From Deltaproteobacteria bacterium (GTDB lineage Bacteria; Myxococcota; Myxococcia; SLRQ01): a DNA stretch of 64,000 bases. Shown one piece after another: positions 1-8,597 of this stretch (positions within the stretch are counted from its first letter, which is position 1; every line of letters begins with the position of its first letter). The position numbers and the translations under genes are program-made. Location of the stretch: contig JARGFU010000010.1 in NCBI GenBank assembly GCA_029210625.1, positions 1 to 64,000 of the forward strand, given 5' to 3'. The notes under the pieces are model-generated. The model made no database searches. It was given only the letters and a program-made list of their open reading frames with translations, and was not told the DNA's origin.

Positions 1-1
1 G

Positions 2-730
2 GCCGCCGCCCCGCCACCCCCGGCACCCGAGCCGCCGCCCCCGGCGCCGACGCCGGCCCCGGCCCCGGCCCCGGCGATGGAGGACGACCTCGGCGCGGTG
101 CAGGCGCCCGTGGTGATCTCCACCGACACCGACGTGCGCAAGGTCGATCAGGTGCAGGCGCCGGTGGTGACCTCCAAGGAGCGCATCGGCCGGGAGGTGA
201 AGAAGCAGACCGAGGCGGAGATCGAGGAGGTCCTCGCCGACCTCTTCCAGCGCACCTCGGAGATCTTCGACGCCACCGACGCTCGCTCGGCCCTGGCCTT
301 CGTCCTCGATCTGGCGATGGAGAAGATCCCCTCGGACTCGGGCAGCGTCTACCGCGCGAACATCTCGGCCCACGAGCTCACCTTCGCCGCCGCCCGCGGC
401 CCCAAGGCCGACGAGCTGCTCCGGCTGGACATCCGGGTGCCGGTGGGCACCGGCCTCGCCGGGGTCTGCGTGCAGGAGGGGGTCGGCATCGCCATCTCCG
501 ACGCTCACCGCGACCCCCGCTTCTTCCAGGCCGTCTCCGACAAGCTCGGATACGAGGTGAAGTCGGTGATCACCGTGCCGATCCAGCACCAGGGTCAGGT
601 CATGGGCGCCGTGCAGCTGATCAACCGCAAGAAGGGGACCTCCTTCTCGGTGGATGATCTCTCCGTGCTGAATTACCTGGCGCGGGAGGCGGCGGACTAC
701 CTCGTCCGGACCGGCGAGGTCACGGTCTAG
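2..730 (+). CDS. GAF-domain protein, 5' end outside window
   Basis: The frame is open from the left edge, so the gene starts upstream. The first 25 codons seen are almost only Pro and Ala with one Glu and one Thr, a flexible linker that probably joins to an unseen N-terminal domain. A charged stretch follows, then a GAF fold from about nt 290 to the end, with the typical VPVGTGLAGVCVQ, SVITVPI and MGAVQLINRK blocks. GAF domains bind small ligands or act in signalling; no output domain follows, so the effector part may lie upstream. An ATG at nt 77 could serve as a start but would begin within the linker. It converges on the Nudix gene, with a 22-bp palindrome between the two stops. Confidence 0.85.
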   Translation, partial: AAAPPPPAPEPPPPAPTPAPAPAPAMEDDLGAVQAPVVISTDTDVRKVDQVQAPVVTSKERIGREVKKQTEAEIEEVLADLFQRTSEIFDATDARSALAFVLDLAMEKIPSDSGSVYRANISAHELTFAAARGPKADELLRLDIRVPVGTGLAGVCVQEGVGIAISDAHRDPRFFQAVSDKLGYEVKSVITVPIQHQGQVMGAVQLINRKKGTSFSVDDLSVLNYLAREAADYLVRTGEVTV

Positions 731-735
731 AACAA

Positions 736-757
736 CCGTGCACGTGCACGTGCACGG
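736..757. terminator. 22-bp perfect palindrome between convergent genes
   Basis: Three consecutive GTGCAC units (each itself a palindrome) separated by G-C steps and capped by CC and GG form a perfect 22-bp dyad. It sits 5 nt after the GAF stop and 21 nt from the Nudix stop. It could form a hairpin from either strand and serve as a bidirectional transcript end, but no T-tract follows on either side. A protein-binding site is the alternative. Confidence 0.45.
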
Positions 758-778
758 CTTCTCCCTGGAGCGATGGGT

Positions 779-2056
779 TCAGCCGATCGGCTCCCAGCGC
801 TCACCCTCACGAAGGACCCGCTTCTCCACCTCGAGCTTCAGCAGATGCGCCAGCACGCTCCGCTCCGCGAAGACGTGCAGATAGGTCGGCACGTCCGTGT
901 AGACCGCCGCCACGATCGCCGGGATCTCCCGGGCTCCGGCCTCCATCGCCGCGAGGATCGCCGCCTCGCGGGCGAGGCGGTGGGCGCGGTACATCCGGAT
1001 CCGCTCGCCCACCAGCGTGCTCGGGGGTCCGTGGGCCGGCAGCAGGAGATCGGCCCCCAGCCCCTCCAGCCGGTCGAGGCTCTCCAGGTAGGCCTTCAGG
1101 TCGCCGTCGGGGGGATCGATGATCACCGTGCCCACCCCCGCCAGGTGATCTCCACAGAGCAGTGAGCCCCGGGCCTCCTCGAAGAAGCTCAGGTGATCGC
1201 CGGTGTGCCCGGGGGTGGCCACGACCCGCCAGCGTTGGGGGATCGGGCCGGGCAGCTCGACCACCTCCTCGTCGCGCAGGGTCGCGTCCACCACGCCCCC
1301 GGGCAGCGCCCGGGCGGTGAGGGGGTGGGCCCGGCAGCGGATCGTCTGGCGCGCCCGCAGGTAGGGCAGGGCGGCGTGGTGGTCCCGGTGGTGATGGGTG
1401 AGCCAGACCTCCCGAAGACGGATCCCCGCCGCCGCGAGCGCGTCGAGGGCCTCGAGGAGGGGGCGGGCGTCGGCGGGATCGTCGGCGCCGGGGTCGACCA
1501 GGATCCGCTCCTCGCCCGTGCCCAGGAGGTAGCAGTTGGTGTGGGTGGCCGGCGGCAGGGTGGGGGCGGGCAGGGCCAGGAGCTGCACGCCCCGCCGCAG
1601 CTCCAGCGCTCCGGCCGCCACCTCGCCGGCCTCGCGGGCCTCGAGGATCGCGCGCACCGAGTCGGAGAGGGGCAGCCGCCCTTCGGCCCAGCCCGCGAGC
1701 AGCTCGCCCACCGGACGCCACCCCGCCGTGGCCGCGTCGTCGCCCGCAACCGGCTCGGCGGCCTCGGCTTCGGCGAGGTGGGCCGTGAAGACGCGCAGGC
1801 GCAGCGGCGCGGGGACGTAGCCCTCCATGAGGAAGTCGCCCGCGGGCTCCAGCCGCTCGCGCGGCAGCACGAGCCCCGTCTCCTCTCGCAGCTCTCGCAG
1901 CGCGCCGGCCTCGGCGTCCTCCCCCTCCTCCAGCCGGCCGCCGGGGAAGGCGAGGGTCCCCTCCAGGACGCTGCCCCCGGCGCGCTCGATCAGCAGCGCC
2001 CGGCGCCCGGCGCCCTCACCGGCGAAGAGCGCCACCGAGCCCGCCTCGAGCCGCAT
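779..2056 (-). CDS. Nudix hydrolase / metallo-beta-lactamase fusion
   Basis: A 425-residue two-domain hydrolase. Residues 1-140 form a Nudix domain with a full Nudix box: G40, E46, R54-E55, E58-E59, G61 in the spacing G-x5-E-x7-RE-x2-EE-x-G. Residues about 165-425 form a metallo-beta-lactamase fold with the zinc motif THHHRDHH near residue 220, ATPGHTGDH, LLCGDHL and LLPAHGP. The C-terminal part resembles LACTB2-like MBL proteins, which are known beside or fused to Nudix domains; those cut RNA or hydrolyse thioesters. The substrate here is not readable. It is last in a minus-strand run mutY-lipoprotein-Nudix/MBL, 6 nt after the lipoprotein stop, so probably cotranscribed. Confidence 0.9.
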   Translation of the reverse strand: MRLEAGSVALFAGEGAGRRALLIERAGGSVLEGTLAFPGGRLEEGEDAEAGALRELREETGLVLPRERLEPAGDFLMEGYVPAPLRLRVFTAHLAEAEAAEPVAGDDAATAGWRPVGELLAGWAEGRLPLSDSVRAILEAREAGEVAAGALELRRGVQLLALPAPTLPPATHTNCYLLGTGEERILVDPGADDPADARPLLEALDALAAAGIRLREVWLTHHHRDHHAALPYLRARQTIRCRAHPLTARALPGGVVDATLRDEEVVELPGPIPQRWRVVATPGHTGDHLSFFEEARGSLLCGDHLAGVGTVIIDPPDGDLKAYLESLDRLEGLGADLLLPAHGPPSTLVGERIRMYRAHRLAREAAILAAMEAGAREIPAIVAAVYTDVPTYLHVFAERSVLAHLLKLEVEKRVLREGERWEPIG

Positions 2057-2062
2057 CGCCCT

Positions 2063-2947
2063 CTAGCCGCGGCGGCACCAGCCCTGGATGCCGACGATGT
2101 CGATGCCGAGGGACTGACGCAGCAGGATGGTCTGGTGGAAGGTCCCGGTGGCCTCGTCGAGCATCACGTGGAAGGCCTTCCCCACGAAGACGTAGTCGCA
2201 GCGATCGTAGACGTCGTGCTCCACCCAGGTGGCGCAGAGCGCGAAGGCGTCGCGGGCGTCATCGGGGTTCTCGGTGAACGCGACGCTCTGGAAGGTCTCC
2301 TCCATGCCGAGGAAGACCGGTCGGGTGATCGGGTAGGACGAGAGGGAGGGGACCGGCCGGGTCATCCGGGTGCGGAAGGCGACGGCGCCCAGCTCGCGCA
2401 GGGCCGCGTAGGTGGCGGGGCTGTCGGCCGGCGGGGTCGCGAAGGTCCCGCTGATGCCCGCGGCCAGCGCGCTCCAGGGGGGCGGGGGATCGAGATCCTG
2501 GGAGAGGTCCGAGACCCAGTCGCAGGCGAAGCGCACGTAGTGTCCCTCGAAGCCCGCCGGGTCCTTGCCGGTGAAGACGAAGGCCCGGGCGCTCTCGCTC
2601 GCCAGGGCCAGGTCGGTGAAGCCCGAGTCGGTCAGGTCGTCGCGGGCCTCGACCGCGTCCCGCGCGCAGGGGTAGCTGTGCTTGAAGCTGCCCAGGCTGC
2701 TCGGCGCCCCGAGGGCGCCCTCGGGCAGGGGCTCGGGATCGTCCAGGCCCTCGAAGGGCTCCCCCTCGTAGGCCAGGCGGATCAGCTCGTCCCCCATCAT
2801 CGTCCGGCCGCAGGTCAGCTCGTCGCTGATCGGGTGCTGGCTGAAGAACTCCCAGTCGGGCGGCTTGTCCCCGCAGGCGCCGAGGGCGAGGAGGGGCAGG
2901 AAGAGGAGGGCGGCGGCGTAGCGAGACACGGCTCTAGAGCTTTTCAC
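2063..2947 (-). CDS. Lipoprotein of unknown function
   Basis: A 294-residue protein starting at GTG. A basic N-region (KSSRAVSR) leads into a hydrophobic core ending in LALGAC, a good lipobox with Cys near residue 25; +2 is Gly. The rest is soluble, with scattered cysteines in the mature part and no family I recognise. It follows mutY by 21 nt and precedes the Nudix/MBL gene by 6 nt. A second in-frame GTG six codons in would give an equally good signal peptide, so the start is uncertain. Confidence 0.75.
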   Translation of the reverse strand: MKSSRAVSRYAAALLFLPLLALGACGDKPPDWEFFSQHPISDELTCGRTMMGDELIRLAYEGEPFEGLDDPEPLPEGALGAPSSLGSFKHSYPCARDAVEARDDLTDSGFTDLALASESARAFVFTGKDPAGFEGHYVRFACDWVSDLSQDLDPPPPWSALAAGISGTFATPPADSPATYAALRELGAVAFRTRMTRPVPSLSSYPITRPVFLGMEETFQSVAFTENPDDARDAFALCATWVEHDVYDRCDYVFVGKAFHVMLDEATGTFHQTILLRQSLGIDIVGIQGWCRRG

Positions 2948-2968
2948 GGGCGTGCTTCCGGAAACAAG

Positions 2969-4003
2969 TCAGACCAGGGCCAGGGCCTTGCGGGCCAGCG
3001 CCGAGAGGGGGAGCTCCTCCGGCGCGCGGCTCCAGGCCGTCGCCTCGTAGAGGTCGGCGGCCAGGGGCGGGTGCGCGTCCCGGCGGGCGATACTCCCCTG
3101 CACGACGCGCAGGGTGAGCTCGAGGTGGGTGAAGACGTGGCGGACCTCGCCGCGGGGCACGAGGCCGCCGGGCACCCGCGCCAGCTGGGGCGGCTCCCAG
3201 AGCCCGCCGAGGAGGCCGGGGCGCCGGCGGGCCAGGAGGAGCGCGCCCCGCCGGTCCTGGATCAGGCCGCAGGTCGCCAGCGCCTGCTTGCGCCGGGGCG
3301 CCGGGCTGCGATCGGGGAAGCGGGTGGGCTCCCCCGAGCGGTGGGCGGCGCAGCCCGCGGCGAGGGGGCAGAGCTCGCAGGCCGGGGAGCGGGGCGTGCA
3401 GACCAGGGCGCCCAGCTCCATCAGGGCCTCGTTGAGGCGGCCGGGGTGCCCGGCGGCCTCGACCAGCTCGCCGGCCAGCGCCCAGAGCCTCGGCTCGAGG
3501 GGAGGGCGCCGCGGATCGCCCGCGAGGCCCTCGAGGCGAGCGAGGACCCGGGCGACGTTGCCGTCGACGATGGGGCTACGCTCCCCGAAGGCGAGGGAGG
3601 CGATGGCGCCGGCCGAGTAGCGGCCGATCCCCGGCAGGGCCTGCAGGGCCTCGGCGCTCCGGGGCAGCCGGCCGCCCTGCTCCTCGAGCACCTGCCGCGC
3701 GGCCCGGTGGAGGTTGCGCGCGCGGCGGTAGTAGCCGAGCCCGGCCCAGGCCTCGAGGACCGCCTCCTCCCTCGCGCCGGCGAGCGCCTCGAGGGTGGGG
3801 AAGCGCTCCAACCAGCGCAGGTAGTAGGGCACGACCGTCTTCACCTGGGTCTGCTGGAGCATGATCTCGCTGACCCAGACCCGGTAGCCGCGCTCGCCGG
3901 CGCCGCGGCCCCGGTGGCGCCAGGGCAGGTCCCGGGCGGCGCGCCCGAACCAGGCCTCGAGGGCCTGGCTGCGCTGCCGGGGCGAGGGTCGCGGGGAGGC
4001 CAT
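2969..4003 (-). CDS. mutY: A/G-specific adenine glycosylase MutY
   Basis: A base-excision repair glycosylase removing adenine mispaired with 8-oxoguanine. Visible signatures are SEIMLQQTQV (catalytic Glu), the helix-hairpin-helix LPGIGRYSAGA, the catalytic Asp in IVDGNVARVL, and an Fe-S cluster with C-x6-C-x2-C-x5-C spacing (CTPRSPACELCPLAAGC). A MutT-like C-terminal recognition domain follows (CGLIQDRRGALLLARRR onward). I chose the ATG at 4003, giving 344 residues, because the 32 extra codons upstream lack family similarity and run into the divergent promoter region. It heads a minus-strand operon and is divergent from the secreted protein at 4080. Confidence 0.95.
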   Translation of the reverse strand: MASPRPSPRQRSQALEAWFGRAARDLPWRHRGRGAGERGYRVWVSEIMLQQTQVKTVVPYYLRWLERFPTLEALAGAREEAVLEAWAGLGYYRRARNLHRAARQVLEEQGGRLPRSAEALQALPGIGRYSAGAIASLAFGERSPIVDGNVARVLARLEGLAGDPRRPPLEPRLWALAGELVEAAGHPGRLNEALMELGALVCTPRSPACELCPLAAGCAAHRSGEPTRFPDRSPAPRRKQALATCGLIQDRRGALLLARRRPGLLGGLWEPPQLARVPGGLVPRGEVRHVFTHLELTLRVVQGSIARRDAHPPLAADLYEATAWSRAPEELPLSALARKALALV

Positions 4004-4079
4004 GGAGCCCAGGATGGAGCCATCCGGCTCCGGACGCCACTTGCGAAAGAGGCCGAGCGCGGGGCAACCTCGAAGGCAC

Positions 4080-5303
4080 GTGCTGCGAATCCCGGCCATC
4101 CTCCTCGCCCTGGTCCTCCTCCCGGCGCCGCTCGCGGCCGCGCCGGCCGCGCGGGCGAGCCTCGCCGATCCGGGCTGGCCTCTCCCCGAGGATCCCGCGC
4201 TGAAGGGCGTGCGCCTCGATCACCCCCGCGGAGGGCCGGCGGCCTCGGCCCTCCACCGCCTGGCTTCCTGCGTGGGGAGCGAGGACGAGTCGGCGGGCTG
4301 CGTCGAGCGCTTCTTCCCGGGCGCGGACCTGAAGGTCCGCGTCCTCGCTCGCACCACCGCCGAGTCCGCGGCCGGGGAGCGCCCGGGCCTGGTCCGCCGG
4401 GCGGTGGAGGCCCTCACGGCGCTGCCGGTCGAGCAGGTCCGGGGCAACCAGGTCCCGGCCATGCGGGAGTGCGAGCTGGTGATGGAGGCGGCCCTCCGGG
4501 GGCGCTGCGACGATCAGGGCCCGGTGAAGGGCCTGGCCGGCGTCCGCGAGGTGCTCGACGAGGAGACCCGCTCGCTCCTCTCTCCCTTCCTGGAGCGGCT
4601 CCCCGCGCCCGGCCGCCGGACGATCCACCGGGTGGTCTGCGGCCCCATCGCCCTGGGCGGCGACCTGCGCCTGGACGAGGCGCTGGTGGTCCTGGGCGCC
4701 GGGGCGCCGCGGGCGGTGGAGGATCTGCGCTGCCGGATGGTGCCGCGCCCGGGGCCGGATCAGACCGCCGGGGCGCAGGTCTGGGCCCAGGCCCGCCGCC
4801 AGACCGAGGCGGTGCGGGCCCTGGTGCTGGGCCTGGACTGCCTCGACGAGGGCGGCGGGGCCTGCCAGGCCCGGGTGGCGCCGCTGACCTTCTCCCAGCT
4901 GGAGGCCCTCAACCGGGGCCTGGACGAGGCCTCGGAGGCCAAGCGGGCGATCTGGCTGGAGGGGATGCGCGAGCGGATCCTGGGGCACCCCGGCCAGCGG
5001 CGGTCCTGGATCCTCTCCCTGGCCTACGACGCCTGCCCCTCCCTGGCCTCGATCCCCGAGGACCGCTCCTGCGTGGCCGGCCCCTCCCGCGGGGCGAGGC
5101 CTCCCCCCTTGCCCCGGGGCCTCAAGGGGGGCGAGGCCGCCCAGGCGCGGGCCCTGCGGGCGATCCTGGAGTCCTCGCTCAAGGGGCTCGAGCCGAGGCA
5201 GGCCGAGGTGCAGTGCGGGGAGGTGCGGGCCCAGGTCACCTACGCCGCGCCGGAGGAGGGGCTCCCCGTCCTCCTGGGGATGCGCTGCGGGATGCCCGAG
5301 TAG
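4080..5303 (+). CDS. Secreted protein of unknown function
   Basis: About 407 residues from a GTG start. The first 25 residues (LRIPAILLALVLLPAPLAAAPAA) are a clean signal peptide with an A-x-A cleavage site, which is why I prefer this start to the ATG at 4002 that overlaps mutY. The mature protein carries roughly a dozen cysteines, several in pairs (for example DCLDEGGGACQ and CELVMEAALRGRC), suggesting disulfides in the periplasm or outside. The middle shows two loosely similar helical stretches beginning AVEAL and AVRAL. No known domain recognised. The stop lies 6 nt from the convergent Nit stop. Confidence 0.75.
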   Translation: MLRIPAILLALVLLPAPLAAAPAARASLADPGWPLPEDPALKGVRLDHPRGGPAASALHRLASCVGSEDESAGCVERFFPGADLKVRVLARTTAESAAGERPGLVRRAVEALTALPVEQVRGNQVPAMRECELVMEAALRGRCDDQGPVKGLAGVREVLDEETRSLLSPFLERLPAPGRRTIHRVVCGPIALGGDLRLDEALVVLGAGAPRAVEDLRCRMVPRPGPDQTAGAQVWAQARRQTEAVRALVLGLDCLDEGGGACQARVAPLTFSQLEALNRGLDEASEAKRAIWLEGMRERILGHPGQRRSWILSLAYDACPSLASIPEDRSCVAGPSRGARPPPLPRGLKGGEAAQARALRAILESSLKGLEPRQAEVQCGEVRAQVTYAAPEEGLPVLLGMRCGMPE

Positions 5304-5309
5304 GGGCGA

Positions 5310-6134
5310 TCAGAGCACGTGGTGGGAGGCCGTCGGCAGGCGCCGCCGGATCTCCCCGGCCTGCTCCAGATCCAGGTCGGCCACGGCCAGGGCGTCTCCG
5401 GTGTCCGGCGCCCGGGCCAGCACCTTGCCCCAGGGGTCCGCGATCAGGGCGTTTCCGTAGGTCTGGCGCCCGGTGGGGTGGGTGCCGAACTGCGCCGGGG
5501 CCACCACGAAGATCCCGTTCTCGATGGCCCGGGCCCGCAGGAGGACCTCCCAGTGGTCCTTGCCGGTCTGGAGGGTGAAGGCGGCCGGGCACCAGGCCAC
5601 CCGGGCCCCGGCCTGCTCCAGGGCCCGGAAGAGCTCGGGGAAGCGCAGGTCGTAGCAGACCGAGAGGCCGTGGCGCAGCCCGGCGGCGTCCCCGGTCACG
5701 ATCTCCGAACCCCTCGAGATCACGTCACTTTCCCGGTAGCTCTCCTCGCCGGGGAGGTCCACGTCGAAGAGGTGGATCTTGCGGTAGACCGCCCGATCGA
5801 GGCCGTCCTCCCCGATCAGCACCGAGGTGGCCCGGACCCGGCCCTCACCGGCGGGCTCGGGGATGGTGCCGGCCACGATGGCCAGGGAGAGCTCCCGGGC
5901 CAGCGCCCGCAGGCGGGTCAGCGAGGGGCCCTCGATCGGCTCCGAAACCCCCGGTTTTCCTTCTTCCGGGCCCATGAAGGTGAAATTCTCGGGCAGGCCG
6001 GCGACCCGGGCCCCGGCGTCGGCGGCGCGGCGCAGGAGGGCCTCGGCCCGCTCGAGGTTCTCCTCCACCGAGTCCCCGGAGCAGAGCTGGAGGGCGGCCA
6101 CCCGTACGAATCGCTTGGAGTCAGACGTGCTCAT
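5310..6134 (-). CDS. Carbon-nitrogen hydrolase, Nit1/Nit2 type
   Basis: A 274-residue amidase of the nitrilase superfamily with the complete catalytic triad: E49 (GLPENF), K119 (YRKIHLFDVDLP) and C160 (VCYDLRFPEL). The KIHLFDVDLP and CYDLRFPEL blocks match the Nit branch, whose characterised members hydrolyse deaminated glutathione or omega-amido acids as metabolite repair enzymes. The ATG at 6134 gives the usual length; upstream codons in frame are antisense to rimP. It is divergent from rimP across a 135-bp spacer that also carries the rimP leader. Confidence 0.92.
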   Translation of the reverse strand: MSTSDSKRFVRVAALQLCSGDSVEENLERAEALLRRAADAGARVAGLPENFTFMGPEEGKPGVSEPIEGPSLTRLRALARELSLAIVAGTIPEPAGEGRVRATSVLIGEDGLDRAVYRKIHLFDVDLPGEESYRESDVISRGSEIVTGDAAGLRHGLSVCYDLRFPELFRALEQAGARVAWCPAAFTLQTGKDHWEVLLRARAIENGIFVVAPAQFGTHPTGRQTYGNALIADPWGKVLARAPDTGDALAVADLDLEQAGEIRRRLPTASHHVL

Positions 6135-6174
6135 CGGGTGGCCTTTCAGAGGGTGTAGGGAAGGGTAGGATCTA

Positions 6175-6203
6175 TTGCGAAGCTGCATCCAGTGTGCTAC
6201 GAA
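6175..6203 (+). promoter_or_regulatory. Candidate promoter of the rimP-nusA-infB operon
   Basis: TTGCGA (6175-6180), a 17-bp spacer and TACGAA (6198-6203) resemble a sigma-70 promoter. The -35 matches well and the -10 only moderately. Predicted transcription would start near 6210, giving a leader of about 60 nt that contains the two hairpins described next. Confidence 0.4.
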
Positions 6204-6206
6204 ACG

Positions 6207-6228
6207 CCCCACATTTTCGGGGTTTTTT
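6207..6228 (+). terminator. Terminator-like hairpin 1 in the rimP leader
   Basis: CCCC (6207-6210), an 8-nt loop and GGGG (6219-6222) are followed at once by six T residues (6223-6228). The stem is short (4-5 bp) but has the intrinsic-terminator layout. It lies on the plus strand where no gene precedes it. Confidence 0.45.
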
Positions 6229-6231
6229 ACC

Positions 6232-6266
6232 GGAAGTGGGCGCGGTTGGGCCCGCTTTCTTTTTTT
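6232..6266 (+). terminator. Terminator-like hairpin 2, directly before the rimP start
   Basis: GGAAGTGGGC (6232-6241), an 8-nt loop and GCCCGCTTTC (6250-6259) form a 10-bp stem with two G-U pairs in RNA, followed by seven T residues (6260-6266). This is the clearest intrinsic terminator noticed in the window, and it ends 3 nt before the rimP ATG. With no upstream plus-strand gene to terminate, it is best read as an attenuator of the nusA operon. NusA is known to modulate such hairpins and to control its own operon in E. coli. Confidence 0.65.
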
Positions 6267-6269
6267 GTG

Positions 6270-6766
6270 ATGACGACGAACGGTACAACAGGCGCGCAGG
6301 AAGCGCAGATCTGGTCGATCCTCGAGCCGGTGATCTCGGCTCAGGACTTCGAGCTGATCGAGGTCGAGCTGACCCACGATCGGGGCCGGAAGATCCTCCG
6401 TCTGTACATCGACCACCCGGACCGGGCCATCTCCATCGACGACACCACCCTGGTGACGCGGCTGGTCGACCCGGTCCTCGACGTGGAGGACCCCATCGAG
6501 GGGGCCTACTACCTCGAGGTCTCGAGCCCGGGGCTCGATCGCCCGCTTCGTCTGGCTGCCCATTTCGAGCGCTTCGTCGGCGAGCGGGTGAAGATCCGGA
6601 CCGAGCATCCGGTCTCCGACGGTCGCCGAAGGAACTTCAACGGCATTCTGAAGGGGATCCGTGACGGCCAGGTGACCGTCGACGTGGATGGAGAGCTCTT
6701 CGAGTTTCCCCACGCCGACATCGTCCGTGCCCGACTGGAGTACCGCTTCGACGAGGAGAATCGCTG

Positions 6767-6767
<1 letters not shown>
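6270..6767 (+). CDS. rimP: Ribosome maturation factor RimP
   Basis: A 165-residue protein needed for 30S subunit maturation. Two-domain layout: an N-terminal half with the family block YYLEVSSPGLDRPL, and a C-terminal Sm-like half (GERVKI ... FNGILKGIRDGQVTVDVDGELFEFPHADIVRARL). The ATG at 6270 fits family length, but its upstream 15 nt are mostly T and contain no Shine-Dalgarno sequence; an in-frame GTG at 6192 would add 26 residues unlike the family. The stop overlaps the nusA start by one base, so translation is coupled. Confidence 0.95.
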
Positions 6768-8521
<1,754 letters not shown>

Positions 8522-8556
8522 AGTCGGGTCTGACGAGGACCCTGGATTCGAAGAAA

Positions 8557-8579
8557 GGGGCTACTTCCATGTAAGCCCC
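8557..8579 (+). promoter_or_regulatory. infB leader hairpin with a start-stop codon pair
   Basis: GGGGCT (8557-8562) pairs with AGCCCC (8574-8579). The loop holds ATG directly followed by TAA (8569-8574), with the purine-rich AAAGGGG about 8 nt upstream. This could load a ribosome on a minimal ORF ahead of infB, or be chance. The nusA-infB gap is 76 nt. Confidence 0.3.
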
Positions 8580-8597
8580 GACCACAGGTGACAAGCG

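Noticed and set aside
4002-4079. Upstream ATG start for the secreted protein
   Set aside because: It would overlap mutY and place about 26 charged residues before the signal peptide. The GTG at 4080 gives a normal signal sequence.
1193-5578. Long plus-strand open frame across the Nudix/MBL, lipoprotein and mutY genes
   Set aside because: Shadow of the minus-strand genes. The translation is low-complexity and has no start-site support.
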